Source: Holophaga sp. (GTDB lineage: Bacteria > Acidobacteriota > Holophagae > Holophagales > Holophagaceae). Taken from it: a stretch of 47,683 nt of DNA. The notes beneath the pieces are model-generated. The model made no database searches. It saw only the letters and a program-made list of their open reading frames with translations, and was not told the DNA's origin. Each line of letters opens with the position of its first letter. Position 1 is the stretch's first letter. The stretch lies in NCBI GenBank assembly GCA_031292735.1, contig JARLGP010000229.1:1-47683 (forward strand). The letters run 5' to 3'. A program made the translations under genes and the position numbers. This document shows, in pieces, positions 16,595-24,526 of this stretch.

Positions 16595-17272
16595 CTAGAC
16601 CTGGCTGATGATTTCCCGAGGCGCGCCCAGCTTGGCGAGGCTGCGGGTGAGCCGTTCCCGGTAGCGTTCCATGAGGCCGTCCCCGGGCATCCACCGGGCC
16701 CGGTCCCAGTCCAGGGTGAGGATGGCTCCGGAAGGGTCCACCAGGACATTGGTGGCGTTCAGGTCCGGGGCGTAGAGGCCCCAGCCGCACAGGGCCTCCA
16801 GCAAGGCGCGCAGCTGGGGCGCCACCCCGTGCTGGTCCCAGGCGCGGGGCCAGGGCACCCCGGCGCCGAGCCGGGTCAGGAACACCCCTTCGCAGCCCCA
16901 CAACCGGGGCCGGTAGGCCCAGCCCAGGGGCTCCACCGTGGGCAGGCCGGCCGCCCACAAGGCCCGGTGCACCTGGAACTCTTCCTGGAACCGCTGGTGG
17001 CCCAGGTAGATCCTTTCGTTCACGTGGCGGACCAGGCCGCCCCGCCGGTACGGCCGGAGCACCACGGTCCCGGCCCGCAGCACCCCGCCCCGGCCGAACG
17101 CCTGGCCCAGGCCGGCCGCCGCTTCGTCCAGGGCGAGCCCCGGCACCGCCTCCAGGATCCACCGCCCGGGCAGGCCGGGCAGGGCGGCCTGGGCATGGCT
17201 TTCCGGCGCGGGCTGGGGTCCGCGCGGAGGGTAGGGCCACTGGGGGGGGAGGGGGGGGATTTGGAGGGTCAT
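16595..17272 (-). CDS. Kdo-kinase/WaaP-like lipopolysaccharide kinase
   Basis: 225 residues of the LPS kinase family related to protein kinases. GTVVLRPYRRGGLVRHVNER is the phosphate-binding/lysine region as in KdkA. GLYAPDLNATNVLVDPSG is the catalytic loop with Asp and Asn, and ILTLDWDRARW the metal-binding Asp. It would phosphorylate Kdo or a core heptose on the inner membrane during LPS assembly, consistent with gmhB at 5.2 kb. The start is uncertain: the ATG at 17272 lacks a clear ribosome site and an upstream TTG (17299) is also open. Confidence 0.72.
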   Translation of the reverse strand: MTLQIPPLPPQWPYPPRGPQPAPESHAQAALPGLPGRWILEAVPGLALDEAAAGLGQAFGRGGVLRAGTVVLRPYRRGGLVRHVNERIYLGHQRFQEEFQVHRALWAAGLPTVEPLGWAYRPRLWGCEGVFLTRLGAGVPWPRAWDQHGVAPQLRALLEALCGWGLYAPDLNATNVLVDPSGAILTLDWDRARWMPGDGLMERYRERLTRSLAKLGAPREIISQV

Positions 17273-17363
17273 GGCGCTCGCTGGTACAGGGTGGCGCAAG
17301 TTCGATCAACAAGCAGTGACCGTTCAGGTGGGTTGGAACATTGATCGCATTGCAATCATCTTC

Positions 17364-17494
17364 TTTCATCCCCGTTCATCCTGTTCATCCCCGTCGAAAA
17401 AGACGCTGCGTGCTTCGGCGCGATCTGTTCCAGTGCCTCGACATCATCCTTGGCTTTTGTTCGACGGGGATGAACAGGATGAACGGGGATGAAA
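17364..17494. repeat. 35-bp perfect inverted repeat built of TTCATCC units
   Basis: Arms at 17364-17398 and 17460-17494 are exact inverse copies, separated by 61 bases. Each arm contains TTCATCC three times (TTCATCCCCG, TTCATCCTG, TTCATCCCCG). Similar TTCATCC-based intergenic repeats occur in many bacterial genomes. It could form a very long hairpin in DNA or RNA. Confidence 0.9.
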
Positions 17495-17630
17495 GAGATA
17501 AAAACAATGAAATCAATGCTACAACCCCATGAACGGCTGCAACAAGCATTGCTTGCCTCGGCGCTAATCCCTTCCTCAACTTTTGCGGCGCATTGCCCGG
17601 TGGCACTACCGCAGGTGAGGAAAAGCCTTT

Positions 17631-17671
17631 CGCCGAGGACGCCGGGACAGCCGAGGGTCGCCGAGAAAAAC
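17631..17671. repeat. CGCCGAGG-type dispersed repeat
   Basis: Degenerate tandem units CGCCGAGGACGCC, GCCGAGGGTCGCCGAG. The same type recurs at 47655-47680 at the far end of the window. It resembles the widespread intergenic repeats whose spurious translations read like LCVFASLRE. Confidence 0.55.
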
Positions 17672-17702
17672 CAAAGCGAGCAGGTTCTTCATGATAAGCG
17701 CA

Positions 17703-18389
17703 TCAGGAAGCGTCGCCCCACGCCCCGCGCCGGGTGGGCTGCTGCAAGGCCTGGGTCAGCCGTTCCAGGAAGTCCTCCCGGCTCACCACCCGCGCCCCCA
17801 GGCCCGCCAGGTTGGCGTTGGGCAGCTGGCCGTCGATGAACTGGAAGCCCCAGTCCCAGGCGCAGCGGCACAGCTCGGCGAAGGCGGCCCGGGAGCCGTA
17901 GCTTTCCAGGCTGACCATGCTCTCCCCGAAGAAGGCGGCGCCCAGGCTGAGCCCGTACAACCCCCCCACCAGCCGCCCGGCCCGGAACGCCTCGAAGCTG
18001 TGGGCGTAGCCTTCCCGGTGCAGGGCCAGGTAGGCCGCCTGCATCTCCGGGGTGATCCAGGTGCCGTCCTGGCCGTTGCGCGGGGTGCGGGCGCACAGCC
18101 CGATCACCGTCTCGAAGCAGCTGTCCCGCTTGACCTGGAAGTCCAGCTGGCGCATGGCCCGCTGGGTCCGGCGGCTGAGGTGCTGCTCGCCGGGGAGGAT
18201 GATGGCCCGCTCGGGGGGGGACCACCACAGGATGGGGGATTCCTCGTCGTACCAGGGAAAGATCCCGCGCCGGTAGGCCTGGAGCAGCCGGGCCGCGCCC
18301 AGGTCGCCGCCCACCGCCAGGAGGCCGTCCGGTTCCGCCTTGCGCGGGTCCGGGAACACCGGGCGGGGGCCGAGCCGGTACACCGGCAT
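17703..18389 (-). CDS. aat: Leucyl/phenylalanyl-tRNA--protein transferase
   Basis: 228-residue Aat enzyme of the N-end rule. It adds Leu or Phe from aminoacyl-tRNA to proteins with N-terminal Arg or Lys, marking them for ClpS/ClpAP. Signatures are LLAVGGDL, AYRRGIFPWYDEESPILWWS, TWITPEMQAAYLALHREGYA, GGLYGLSLGAAFFGESMVS and FIDGQLPNANLAGLGA. The start codon lies directly after the stop of the SpoIID-like gene with no ribosome site of its own, implying coupled translation. Confidence 0.96.
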   Translation of the reverse strand: MPVYRLGPRPVFPDPRKAEPDGLLAVGGDLGAARLLQAYRRGIFPWYDEESPILWWSPPERAIILPGEQHLSRRTQRAMRQLDFQVKRDSCFETVIGLCARTPRNGQDGTWITPEMQAAYLALHREGYAHSFEAFRAGRLVGGLYGLSLGAAFFGESMVSLESYGSRAAFAELCRCAWDWGFQFIDGQLPNANLAGLGARVVSREDFLERLTQALQQPTRRGAWGDAS

Positions 18390-20498
18390 TCAGTTGCCGA
18401 TGGGGGTGATCTGGATCCCCTGGTAGTAGTGCTTCAGGATCGTGTCGTAGCTGGCCCCTTCCAGCGCCAGGCCGTAGGCCCCGGTCTGGTCCATGCCCAC
18501 GCCGTGGCCCCAGCCCCGTCCGTAGACGATCCAGCGGCGTTCGGGGGGCCGGCCCAGGGTGATGAACCGGAACACGTTGTCCTTGAGCCCCAGCAGCCCG
18601 CGGATGTGCATGCCCTTGAACCGGTGCTGCCGGCCGTGGTCATCGGTCACCACCAGTTCCAGCGCCCGGCCCTGGTCGTTGTAGCTGACCTGGAAGGTGC
18701 GCAGGCCGTGGATTCCGGCCCGGGTGCGCAGGTTCTCCAGCAGGTCCGCCTCCTTCAGCTCCACTTTCCAGTGGGCCATGGGGTTGTAGCGGTCCAGGGA
18801 GGCGCCGTCGGGATCCAGGCGGCGCACCAGCACCGGGGAGCCGGCGGGGTAGGGCAGCCACTTCACCCGGTCGCCTACCTGGATCCGGCTGCTGGCCACC
18901 AGGCGCAGGGACCCGCCCGGCGCCTCCTCGGCCAGGAGATGGTTGGCGGTGAGCTGCAGGGGGCCGGGGCCGCCGTTCTTCACCCGCACCTCGCCGTCCC
19001 GCAGCAGGGTGCCCTCCTGGAACGCCATGGGCTCCAGCTCCTGCCAGAGCCGGCCCAGCACCTGCAGGCCCTGGGCCAGGGTGGGGGCGGGGTTGCGCCA
19101 GGCGGCCGGGGTCACCAGGCCGCGCCGGGTGAGGAAGGTGGCCAGGGGCCGGTCCTGGGCCGCCGGGGCCCAGTCGCCCAGCAGGTAGGCCGCGTCCTGG
19201 GGCCGCTCCATGCCTTCCACCACCTGGTCGAAACCCAGGCTGCGGGCCATCCAGAGGTACAGCTGGGGCCCGGTCCCCGACGGGGTGGCGGGGGCCGGCT
19301 GGCCCAGGCGCAGGGCCAGGGCGTCCAGCACCGGGCGCAGGTCGGGGGGCCGCATGGGCTGGTTCATGCGGGCGCTGTCCAGCCAGGCGACCGGCAGCAG
19401 GCCGCCGCCGCCCTGCCGCAGGATCTCCCAGCTGAGCCAGGAATCGCCCCGGTCGCTCAGCGCGCCCCGGAAGGTGAGGGTCTGCGGGGTTTCCACGTAG
19501 CTGCTGACCCCCTTCAGATACGGGGTGGTGTTGCCGAACACGTAGGTGTTGTCCACGGTGGCGCCGCCGGCATTGGCCATGAACAGGGCCTGGATCGGCC
19601 GGCCGCCGTAGGTGGCGATCATGCCGGCGGTTTCCGCCACCGCCCGGTCGGTGAGGGCCTGCTCGCCATCCCGGCCGCCGTATACCTGGTCGGACACGGT
19701 GTCCACCAGGTCGTAGCCGTGCTTGGCCCGCTTGCCCAGGTTGACGTATGCGTAGGTGCGGGCGGCCACCGCCTGGGCCTTGAGCGCCTCCAGGGACGGG
19801 AACTCCCAGGCGCCCATCTCCTTGGGCACCACCCCCCGCAGGTAGGTCTCCAGGTCCAGGGTGTTCACCACCGTGAGCCGGCCCTGGGGGTTGGGGAAGA
19901 TCTCCATGCGGCCCCGGTAATGGCCCTTGCCGGCCAGGAAGGTCAGCTCCCGGTCCGGCACCAGGCGCACCCCGCCGTTGGGCAGCGGCCGGCGCTCGTA
20001 GCGCTCGGTGACCGCGTAGAGCGCGCGGCCGTTCATGGGCTGGCCCTGGCGCTTCTCGGTGGAGACCCACAGCTCCTGGTAGCCCAGGGCGCCCAGCCGG
20101 TTCAGCAGCGGTTCGGCCTCGGCGCTGCCCGGGTAGTGCCCGGTGAGCACCCGCCAGCTGCCGCCGTCGGGCACTGGAACCTTTTCCGGCTGCTCCCCCA
20201 GCGCCTTCAGCTTCTGGATCAGCAGGTCCGCGTCCCTGGCCGGCAGCGGCGCGCCCACCTGCACCCGGTACTCGTCGGTGGGGTCGGCCTCGCCCTTGCT
20301 GTCCCACCAGATGCGCAGCTTCTCGCCGTCCCGCAGGCGGAACAGGGCATGCCCGTCGCGGCCCTGCAGTTCCCCGCCCCCTTCCAGGCTCACGGTCCAT
20401 TCCAGCGCCTGGGTGTCCAGGGCCACGCGGACCTGGGGGGTCGCGGCGGCCATGAGGCAGGGGGTGGCTAGCAGGGCGAGGACAGGGAGAGGTTGCAT
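18390..20498 (-). CDS. SpoIID/LytB domain protein, secreted
   Basis: 702 residues with a cleavable signal peptide (about 1-19). An SPOR-like segment lies around 75-130. The SpoIID core starts near 190: TLDLETYLRGVVPKEMGA, EALKAQAVAARTYAYVN, DTVSDQVYGG and ALFMANAGGATVDNTYVFG. The C-terminal part has YGRGWGHGVGMDQTGAYGLAL. SpoIID is a lytic transglycosylase acting on glycan strands stripped of peptides. The protein is about twice the size of sporulation SpoIID, with an extra middle domain. AGGA precedes the ATG. Outside sporeformers such proteins probably act in wall turnover. Confidence 0.87.
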   Translation of the reverse strand: MQPLPVLALLATPCLMAAATPQVRVALDTQALEWTVSLEGGGELQGRDGHALFRLRDGEKLRIWWDSKGEADPTDEYRVQVGAPLPARDADLLIQKLKALGEQPEKVPVPDGGSWRVLTGHYPGSAEAEPLLNRLGALGYQELWVSTEKRQGQPMNGRALYAVTERYERRPLPNGGVRLVPDRELTFLAGKGHYRGRMEIFPNPQGRLTVVNTLDLETYLRGVVPKEMGAWEFPSLEALKAQAVAARTYAYVNLGKRAKHGYDLVDTVSDQVYGGRDGEQALTDRAVAETAGMIATYGGRPIQALFMANAGGATVDNTYVFGNTTPYLKGVSSYVETPQTLTFRGALSDRGDSWLSWEILRQGGGGLLPVAWLDSARMNQPMRPPDLRPVLDALALRLGQPAPATPSGTGPQLYLWMARSLGFDQVVEGMERPQDAAYLLGDWAPAAQDRPLATFLTRRGLVTPAAWRNPAPTLAQGLQVLGRLWQELEPMAFQEGTLLRDGEVRVKNGGPGPLQLTANHLLAEEAPGGSLRLVASSRIQVGDRVKWLPYPAGSPVLVRRLDPDGASLDRYNPMAHWKVELKEADLLENLRTRAGIHGLRTFQVSYNDQGRALELVVTDDHGRQHRFKGMHIRGLLGLKDNVFRFITLGRPPERRWIVYGRGWGHGVGMDQTGAYGLALEGASYDTILKHYYQGIQITPIGN

Positions 20499-20531
20499 CG
20501 CTTCATCCTAACGTGAGTCGCCAAATGAGCC

Positions 20532-20559
20532 TTGCGTGGAACCTCAGAATATATATAAT
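20532..20559 (+). promoter_or_regulatory. Promoter of the IPT/TIG-metalloprotease operon
   Basis: TTGCGT at 20532-20537, 16-base spacer, and a perfect TATAAT at 20554-20559, 24 bases before the chosen ATG at 20584. It stands out in an AT-rich patch between divergent genes. Confidence 0.6.
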
Positions 20560-20583
20560 TCATTGAAAATCAAGAGGCCAGGC

Positions 20584-21021
20584 ATGCTCGGCACGTCGCT
20601 CCGTCCAACGGCACCCCCCCGGAAGTCCGCCGACTTCGGGCGCGGCTGGGCCGGCCTGCTGCTGATCGCGGCGGGGCTGGGCGCGGCCGGGCTGGCGCCC
20701 GCCGTTTCCGAGCCGGCCTCGCCCGCCTTCCTGCCGATGAAGGGCCCGGTGGGGATCCGGGTGATCCTGGAGGGGGACGGCCTGGAGACCACCCGGGTGG
20801 TCCGGTTCGGCGCCCTGGAGGCGAGCTTCAAGGTGCTCGGCCCGAGGCGGGTGGAGACCCGCGTGCCCGAGGGGGCGGCCTCCGCGCCCATCACCCTGGT
20901 CAGCGCCGAAGGCCGGGTGCTCACCACCGGCGCCGCCTTCCAGGTGACCCCGGAGCAGCCTGGGCCGCCGGCGATGATCTCCCCCTTCGGCACCGACCGC
21001 ATCGCCCGGAGCACCCCGTGA
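20584..21021 (+). CDS. IPT/TIG domain protein, membrane-anchored or secreted
   Basis: 145 residues. A hydrophobic segment around 21-40 (WAGLLLIAAGLGAAGLAPAV) is a signal peptide or anchor. The rest is one immunoglobulin-like IPT/TIG domain: FLPMKGPVGIRVILEGDGL, VVRFGALEASFKVLGPRRVE, VPEGAASAPITLVSAEGRVL. The start at 20584 has AGAGG upstream and follows the promoter. Its stop overlaps the GTG of the metalloprotease gene (GTGA), so the two are coupled and may work together at the cell surface. IPT/TIG domains bind proteins or sugars; the ligand here is unknown. Confidence 0.75.
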   Translation: MLGTSLRPTAPPRKSADFGRGWAGLLLIAAGLGAAGLAPAVSEPASPAFLPMKGPVGIRVILEGDGLETTRVVRFGALEASFKVLGPRRVETRVPEGAASAPITLVSAEGRVLTTGAAFQVTPEQPGPPAMISPFGTDRIARSTP

Positions 21022-22781
21022 GGAACCTGCCGGGCGGGTGGGTGCTGGCGGCTGGGCTCGGGCTGATCGGTTGCGGCGGAGGCGGGGGCGGCGGCAAGAG
21101 CGCCGCGCCCGCGCCGAGGCCCGAAGAGGTGGGCCAGCAGCAGGAGCCGCCCGCGCCCAGCCCGCCCACCGACCTGCCGTTGCACATCGAGGGGCTGTAC
21201 ATCACCCAGGGCTCCCAGCGGCTGGATCGTTCGGTGCCCCTGGCCCAGGGCCGGCCCGGCTACCTGCGGGTGTTCGTCCTGGCCCGGGACTGGAGCGGCC
21301 CGGCGCCCGCAGTGCAGGTGCGCATCCGGGACCGGGACGGGCGGGAGATGCTGGACCAGGACCTGCCGGCGCCGGGCCGGGCGGTGCCCCGGGCGCTCCA
21401 GGAGGCGGACCGGGGCAGGGTGTGGAGCCTGCGCCTGGACGGCGATCTGATCCAGCCCGGGAACACCGTGCAGGCCCGCATCGCGTCCGTGCCGGCCGGG
21501 ACCGAGACCGGCAGCCTCAGCTTCCCGGCCGACGGCACCCCGCTGGCCATGAACGTGGTTCCGGCCGCGCCGATCCAGATCACCTTCATCCCCATTCGCA
21601 CCGCCGGCCAGGTGGGCAATGTCACCTCCCGCGGCCGCACCCTCCAATCCTGGGTGGAAAGCCTGGGCCAGATGTACCCCCTGGGCCAGGTGACGCCGCG
21701 GGTGGGGGAGGAGTATGTCACCACCCTGGACCCCCAGGACCCCCAGCAGCGCAGCCAGCTCCTGGACCGGCTGGAAGCCATGCGCCTGGCCAGCGGGCGC
21801 GACGATTACCGGTACTTCTTCGGGGTCTACCCGGCCCGCGTCGGGATCAACGAGACCGGGCTGGCCTACGTGCCCTCGGCCCTGGACCGGCTGTACCGCA
21901 CCGCCATCGGCTGGGACGGCATCGGCAGCACCGAAGGCAGCAGCTACGCCAACACCGCCGCCCACGAGCTGGGCCACACCCTGGGCCTGCGCCACGCCCC
22001 CTGCGGATCGCCGGGAAGCTTCCCGCAGATGACCGATCCCGGCTTTCCCAACCGGGATGGCGGGATCGGCGCCTGCGGCTTCGAGGTGCGCACCGGGATG
22101 CCCAAAGACCCGAACGTCTACAAGGACGTCATGGGCTACTGCTCGCCGGTCTGGTCCAGCGATTACGACTGCAAGGCGATCCTCCGGTTCCGGGCCCGGG
22201 AACCCCTGGGCCCGGCCCAGGGGCTGGGCTCCGGGGCCGAGGACTGCCTGCTGGTGCGGGGCCGGGTGAGCCGGGGCCACGTGGAGCTGGAACCGGCCTT
22301 CCAGGTGCACCGGGCGCCCATCCAGCCCGGAACCGGCGACTACCGGCTCGAGGCCCTGGACGCCCACGGCGCCGTCCTGGCCAGCGTGCCGTTCGCCCCG
22401 GCGGCGGTGGACGACCTGCCCGACGAACCCGACCGGGCCGCCTTCTGTTTCGTGATTCCCATGACCGGGGCCATGAAACATTCCCTGGCGACCCTGCGGG
22501 TCACCCGGAACGGCGCCGTGCTGGGCGAGCGCCACGGCGCCGGCCACGGCCTGCGCAGCGACGCGCCGCAGCCCCACGCGCCCCGGGACAGCCACGGCCT
22601 GGTGCACCTGCAGTGGAACCCCCAGGCCTACCCCGAGGTGCTGGTGAAGGACGCCCATACCGGGGAGGTGCTGTCCATGGGCGCGGGCGGCCGGCTGGAG
22701 CTGGCCACCCGCGCCCATGAACTGGAATGCCTGTTTTCCGACGGCCTGCACACCCTGGCCCGCAAGGTGGCGGTTCAGTAG
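21018..22781 (+). CDS. Zinc metalloprotease lipoprotein (metzincin HExxHxxGxxH)
   Basis: 587 residues. The lipobox is LGLIGC, with Cys19 the lipidation site, followed by a Gly tract and a Pro-rich linker. The catalytic motif is AAHELGHTLGLRHAPCG, the full metzincin HExxHxxGxxH, and the downstream DVMGYCSPVW supplies the Met-turn (VMGY). The N-terminal third (around 50-180) looks beta-rich, and the C-terminal 180 residues form another beta domain. The layout recalls M66/StcE-like or M43-like secreted proteases. It is coupled to the IPT/TIG protein upstream and ends in a 7-base convergent overlap with asnB. Confidence 0.82.
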   Translation: MRNLPGGWVLAAGLGLIGCGGGGGGGKSAAPAPRPEEVGQQQEPPAPSPPTDLPLHIEGLYITQGSQRLDRSVPLAQGRPGYLRVFVLARDWSGPAPAVQVRIRDRDGREMLDQDLPAPGRAVPRALQEADRGRVWSLRLDGDLIQPGNTVQARIASVPAGTETGSLSFPADGTPLAMNVVPAAPIQITFIPIRTAGQVGNVTSRGRTLQSWVESLGQMYPLGQVTPRVGEEYVTTLDPQDPQQRSQLLDRLEAMRLASGRDDYRYFFGVYPARVGINETGLAYVPSALDRLYRTAIGWDGIGSTEGSSYANTAAHELGHTLGLRHAPCGSPGSFPQMTDPGFPNRDGGIGACGFEVRTGMPKDPNVYKDVMGYCSPVWSSDYDCKAILRFRAREPLGPAQGLGSGAEDCLLVRGRVSRGHVELEPAFQVHRAPIQPGTGDYRLEALDAHGAVLASVPFAPAAVDDLPDEPDRAAFCFVIPMTGAMKHSLATLRVTRNGAVLGERHGAGHGLRSDAPQPHAPRDSHGLVHLQWNPQAYPEVLVKDAHTGEVLSMGAGGRLELATRAHELECLFSDGLHTLARKVAVQ

Positions 22782-24469
22782 GCCAGGTCGTGCACCCCCG
22801 AGACCGCGCGGCCGGAAGGATCCACCATGTTCTGGAAGGCCGCGTCCCATTTCAGCGCGGTCTCGGTGGAGCAGGCCACGCTGCGCTCGAACGGCACGCA
22901 GTTGATGGCGGTGGCCTGGGGGTAGTGGGTCTCGAAGATCTGCCGGTAGAGGTAGGCCTCCTTGGTCTCCGGGGTCTTCACCGGGAACCGCTCGGCGGCG
23001 CCGTGCATCATCCCGTCGCTGATCTCCTTCTCGGCGGTGGCCTTGAGGGAATTGATCCAGCTGTAGCCGACCCCGTCTGAGAACTGCTCCTTCTGCCGCC
23101 ACAGGATCTCGTCCGGGATGTAGCCGCGGAACGCGTCGCGCAGCACGAACTTCTCGATGGGCTTGGGGTGGGCCGCGTTGCGCGGCAGCTTCACGTCCGG
23201 GTTCAGGTTCATGGCCACGTCCAGGAACTCCCGGTCCAGGAACGGCACCCGGGCCTCCACGCTCCAGGCGGCGCTGCTCTTGTTGGCGCGCAGGCAGTCG
23301 TAGAGGTGCAGCTTCTCCAGCTTGCGCACGGTCTCGTCATGCAGCTCGTGGCCGTCCGGGGCCTTGTGGAAGTAGAGGTAGCCGCCGAAGATCTCGTCGG
23401 CCCCCTCGCCGGACAGCACCATCTTGATGCCCATGGAATGGATCTTCCGCATGAGCAGATACATGGGCGTGGAGGCGCGGATCGTGGTGACGTCGAAGCT
23501 CTCCAGGTGGTAGATCACGTCCGACAGGGCGTCCAGGCCCTCCTGGATGGTGAAGTGGATCTCGTGGTGGATGGCGCCGATGTACTCGGCCACCTTGCGC
23601 GCCGGGGCCAGGTCCGGGGCCCCTTCGAGGCCCACGGCGAAGCTGTGGATCTGCGGCCACCAGGCCGGAGACTGGTCGTCCTCCTCCACCCGCTTCTCCC
23701 GGTAGCGGGCGGCGATGGCCGCCACCACCGAGGAATCCACCCCGCCGGAGATCAGCAGGCCGTAGGGCACGTCGCACATGAGCTGGCGGTGCACCGCGTC
23801 CTCCAGGGCCTTGCGCAGCTTGGCGGGATCGTAGGGCTCGCTGGGGTAGCAGCCGGGCTCCGCCCAGGTCGGCTGGTAGTAGCGCTGGAACCCCTTCTCG
23901 CTCTCGCTGCCCAGGTAGAAGCATCCCGGAGGGAACTCCATGATGCGCTCGCAGTGGCCCACCAGGGCCTTCATCTCCGAGGCGGCGTAGAGGTTCTCCT
24001 GGCGGTCCCAGCCCACGTAGAGCGGGTTCACGCCCATGGGGTCGCGGGCGATCATGTAGTCGTTGTTGCGCGGATCGTAGAGGACGAACGCGAAGATCCC
24101 GTTTATCCGGTTCAGCCAGTCCATGGGCGAACCTTCGTCGTACAGGTAGAGGATCACTTCGCAGTCCGACGAGGTCTGGAACTCATGCGGCTGCTTGAGC
24201 CCGGCGCGCAGCGCCTTGTGGTTGTAGATCTCGCCGTTGACCGTCAGGGCGTTGCCGTTGGTGGTGTCCAGCAGCGGCTGGGCGCCGTGCTCCACGTCGA
24301 CGATGGACAGCCGCTCGTGGGCCAGGATCGCCTTGCCGTCGCTGAAGATCCCGCTCCAGTCCGGGCCGCGGTGACGCAACGTCTTGGCCATGACCAGAGC
24401 CTGCTTGCGGAGTTCGTCGGGATTGGAACGGGCGGGGTCGATGCCCAGGATTGCCAGGATGCCACACAT
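22775..24469 (-). CDS. asnB: Asparagine synthase (glutamine-hydrolysing)
   Basis: 564-residue AsnB. The N-terminal class II glutaminase domain starts MCGILAILG with the nucleophile Cys2, followed by LRHRGPDWSG, HERLSIVD and NGEIYNH. The synthase domain has the pyrophosphate loop LLISGGVDSSVVAA and VLSGEGADEIFGGYLYF. Length and sequence match the E. coli AsnB type rather than the longer peptidoglycan- or exopolysaccharide-associated forms. It lies 57 bases downstream of the aldehyde dehydrogenase gene, with GGAGGG before the start. A 16-base perfect palindrome (24497-24512) lies in the gap. Confidence 0.96.
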   Translation of the reverse strand: MCGILAILGIDPARSNPDELRKQALVMAKTLRHRGPDWSGIFSDGKAILAHERLSIVDVEHGAQPLLDTTNGNALTVNGEIYNHKALRAGLKQPHEFQTSSDCEVILYLYDEGSPMDWLNRINGIFAFVLYDPRNNDYMIARDPMGVNPLYVGWDRQENLYAASEMKALVGHCERIMEFPPGCFYLGSESEKGFQRYYQPTWAEPGCYPSEPYDPAKLRKALEDAVHRQLMCDVPYGLLISGGVDSSVVAAIAARYREKRVEEDDQSPAWWPQIHSFAVGLEGAPDLAPARKVAEYIGAIHHEIHFTIQEGLDALSDVIYHLESFDVTTIRASTPMYLLMRKIHSMGIKMVLSGEGADEIFGGYLYFHKAPDGHELHDETVRKLEKLHLYDCLRANKSSAAWSVEARVPFLDREFLDVAMNLNPDVKLPRNAAHPKPIEKFVLRDAFRGYIPDEILWRQKEQFSDGVGYSWINSLKATAEKEISDGMMHGAAERFPVKTPETKEAYLYRQIFETHYPQATAINCVPFERSVACSTETALKWDAAFQNMVDPSGRAVSGVHDLAY

Positions 24470-24526
24470 GTTTTGGACCCTCCATATGACGTGAATCCGG
24501 CCGCGCGGCCGGGTTGGCTGCGACCG

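Larger units (their letters stand above)
17273..17702. other. Non-coding repeat zone between kdkA-like gene and aat
   Basis: About 430 bases with no credible gene. It holds a 35-bp perfect inverted repeat (17364-17494) and a CGCCGAGG-type repeat (17631-17671), both listed separately. The rest shows no promoter or structure I can support. Base use is less GC-rich than in the flanking genes. Confidence 0.6.

Noticed and set aside
17364..17494. CRISPR-like array of TTCATCC units
   Set aside because: Units are 9 to 10 bases without regular spacers; it is a single inverted repeat.
17385..17606. Short ORFs across the inverted-repeat zone
   Set aside because: Composed of repeat translation, no ribosome site, no recognisable protein pattern.
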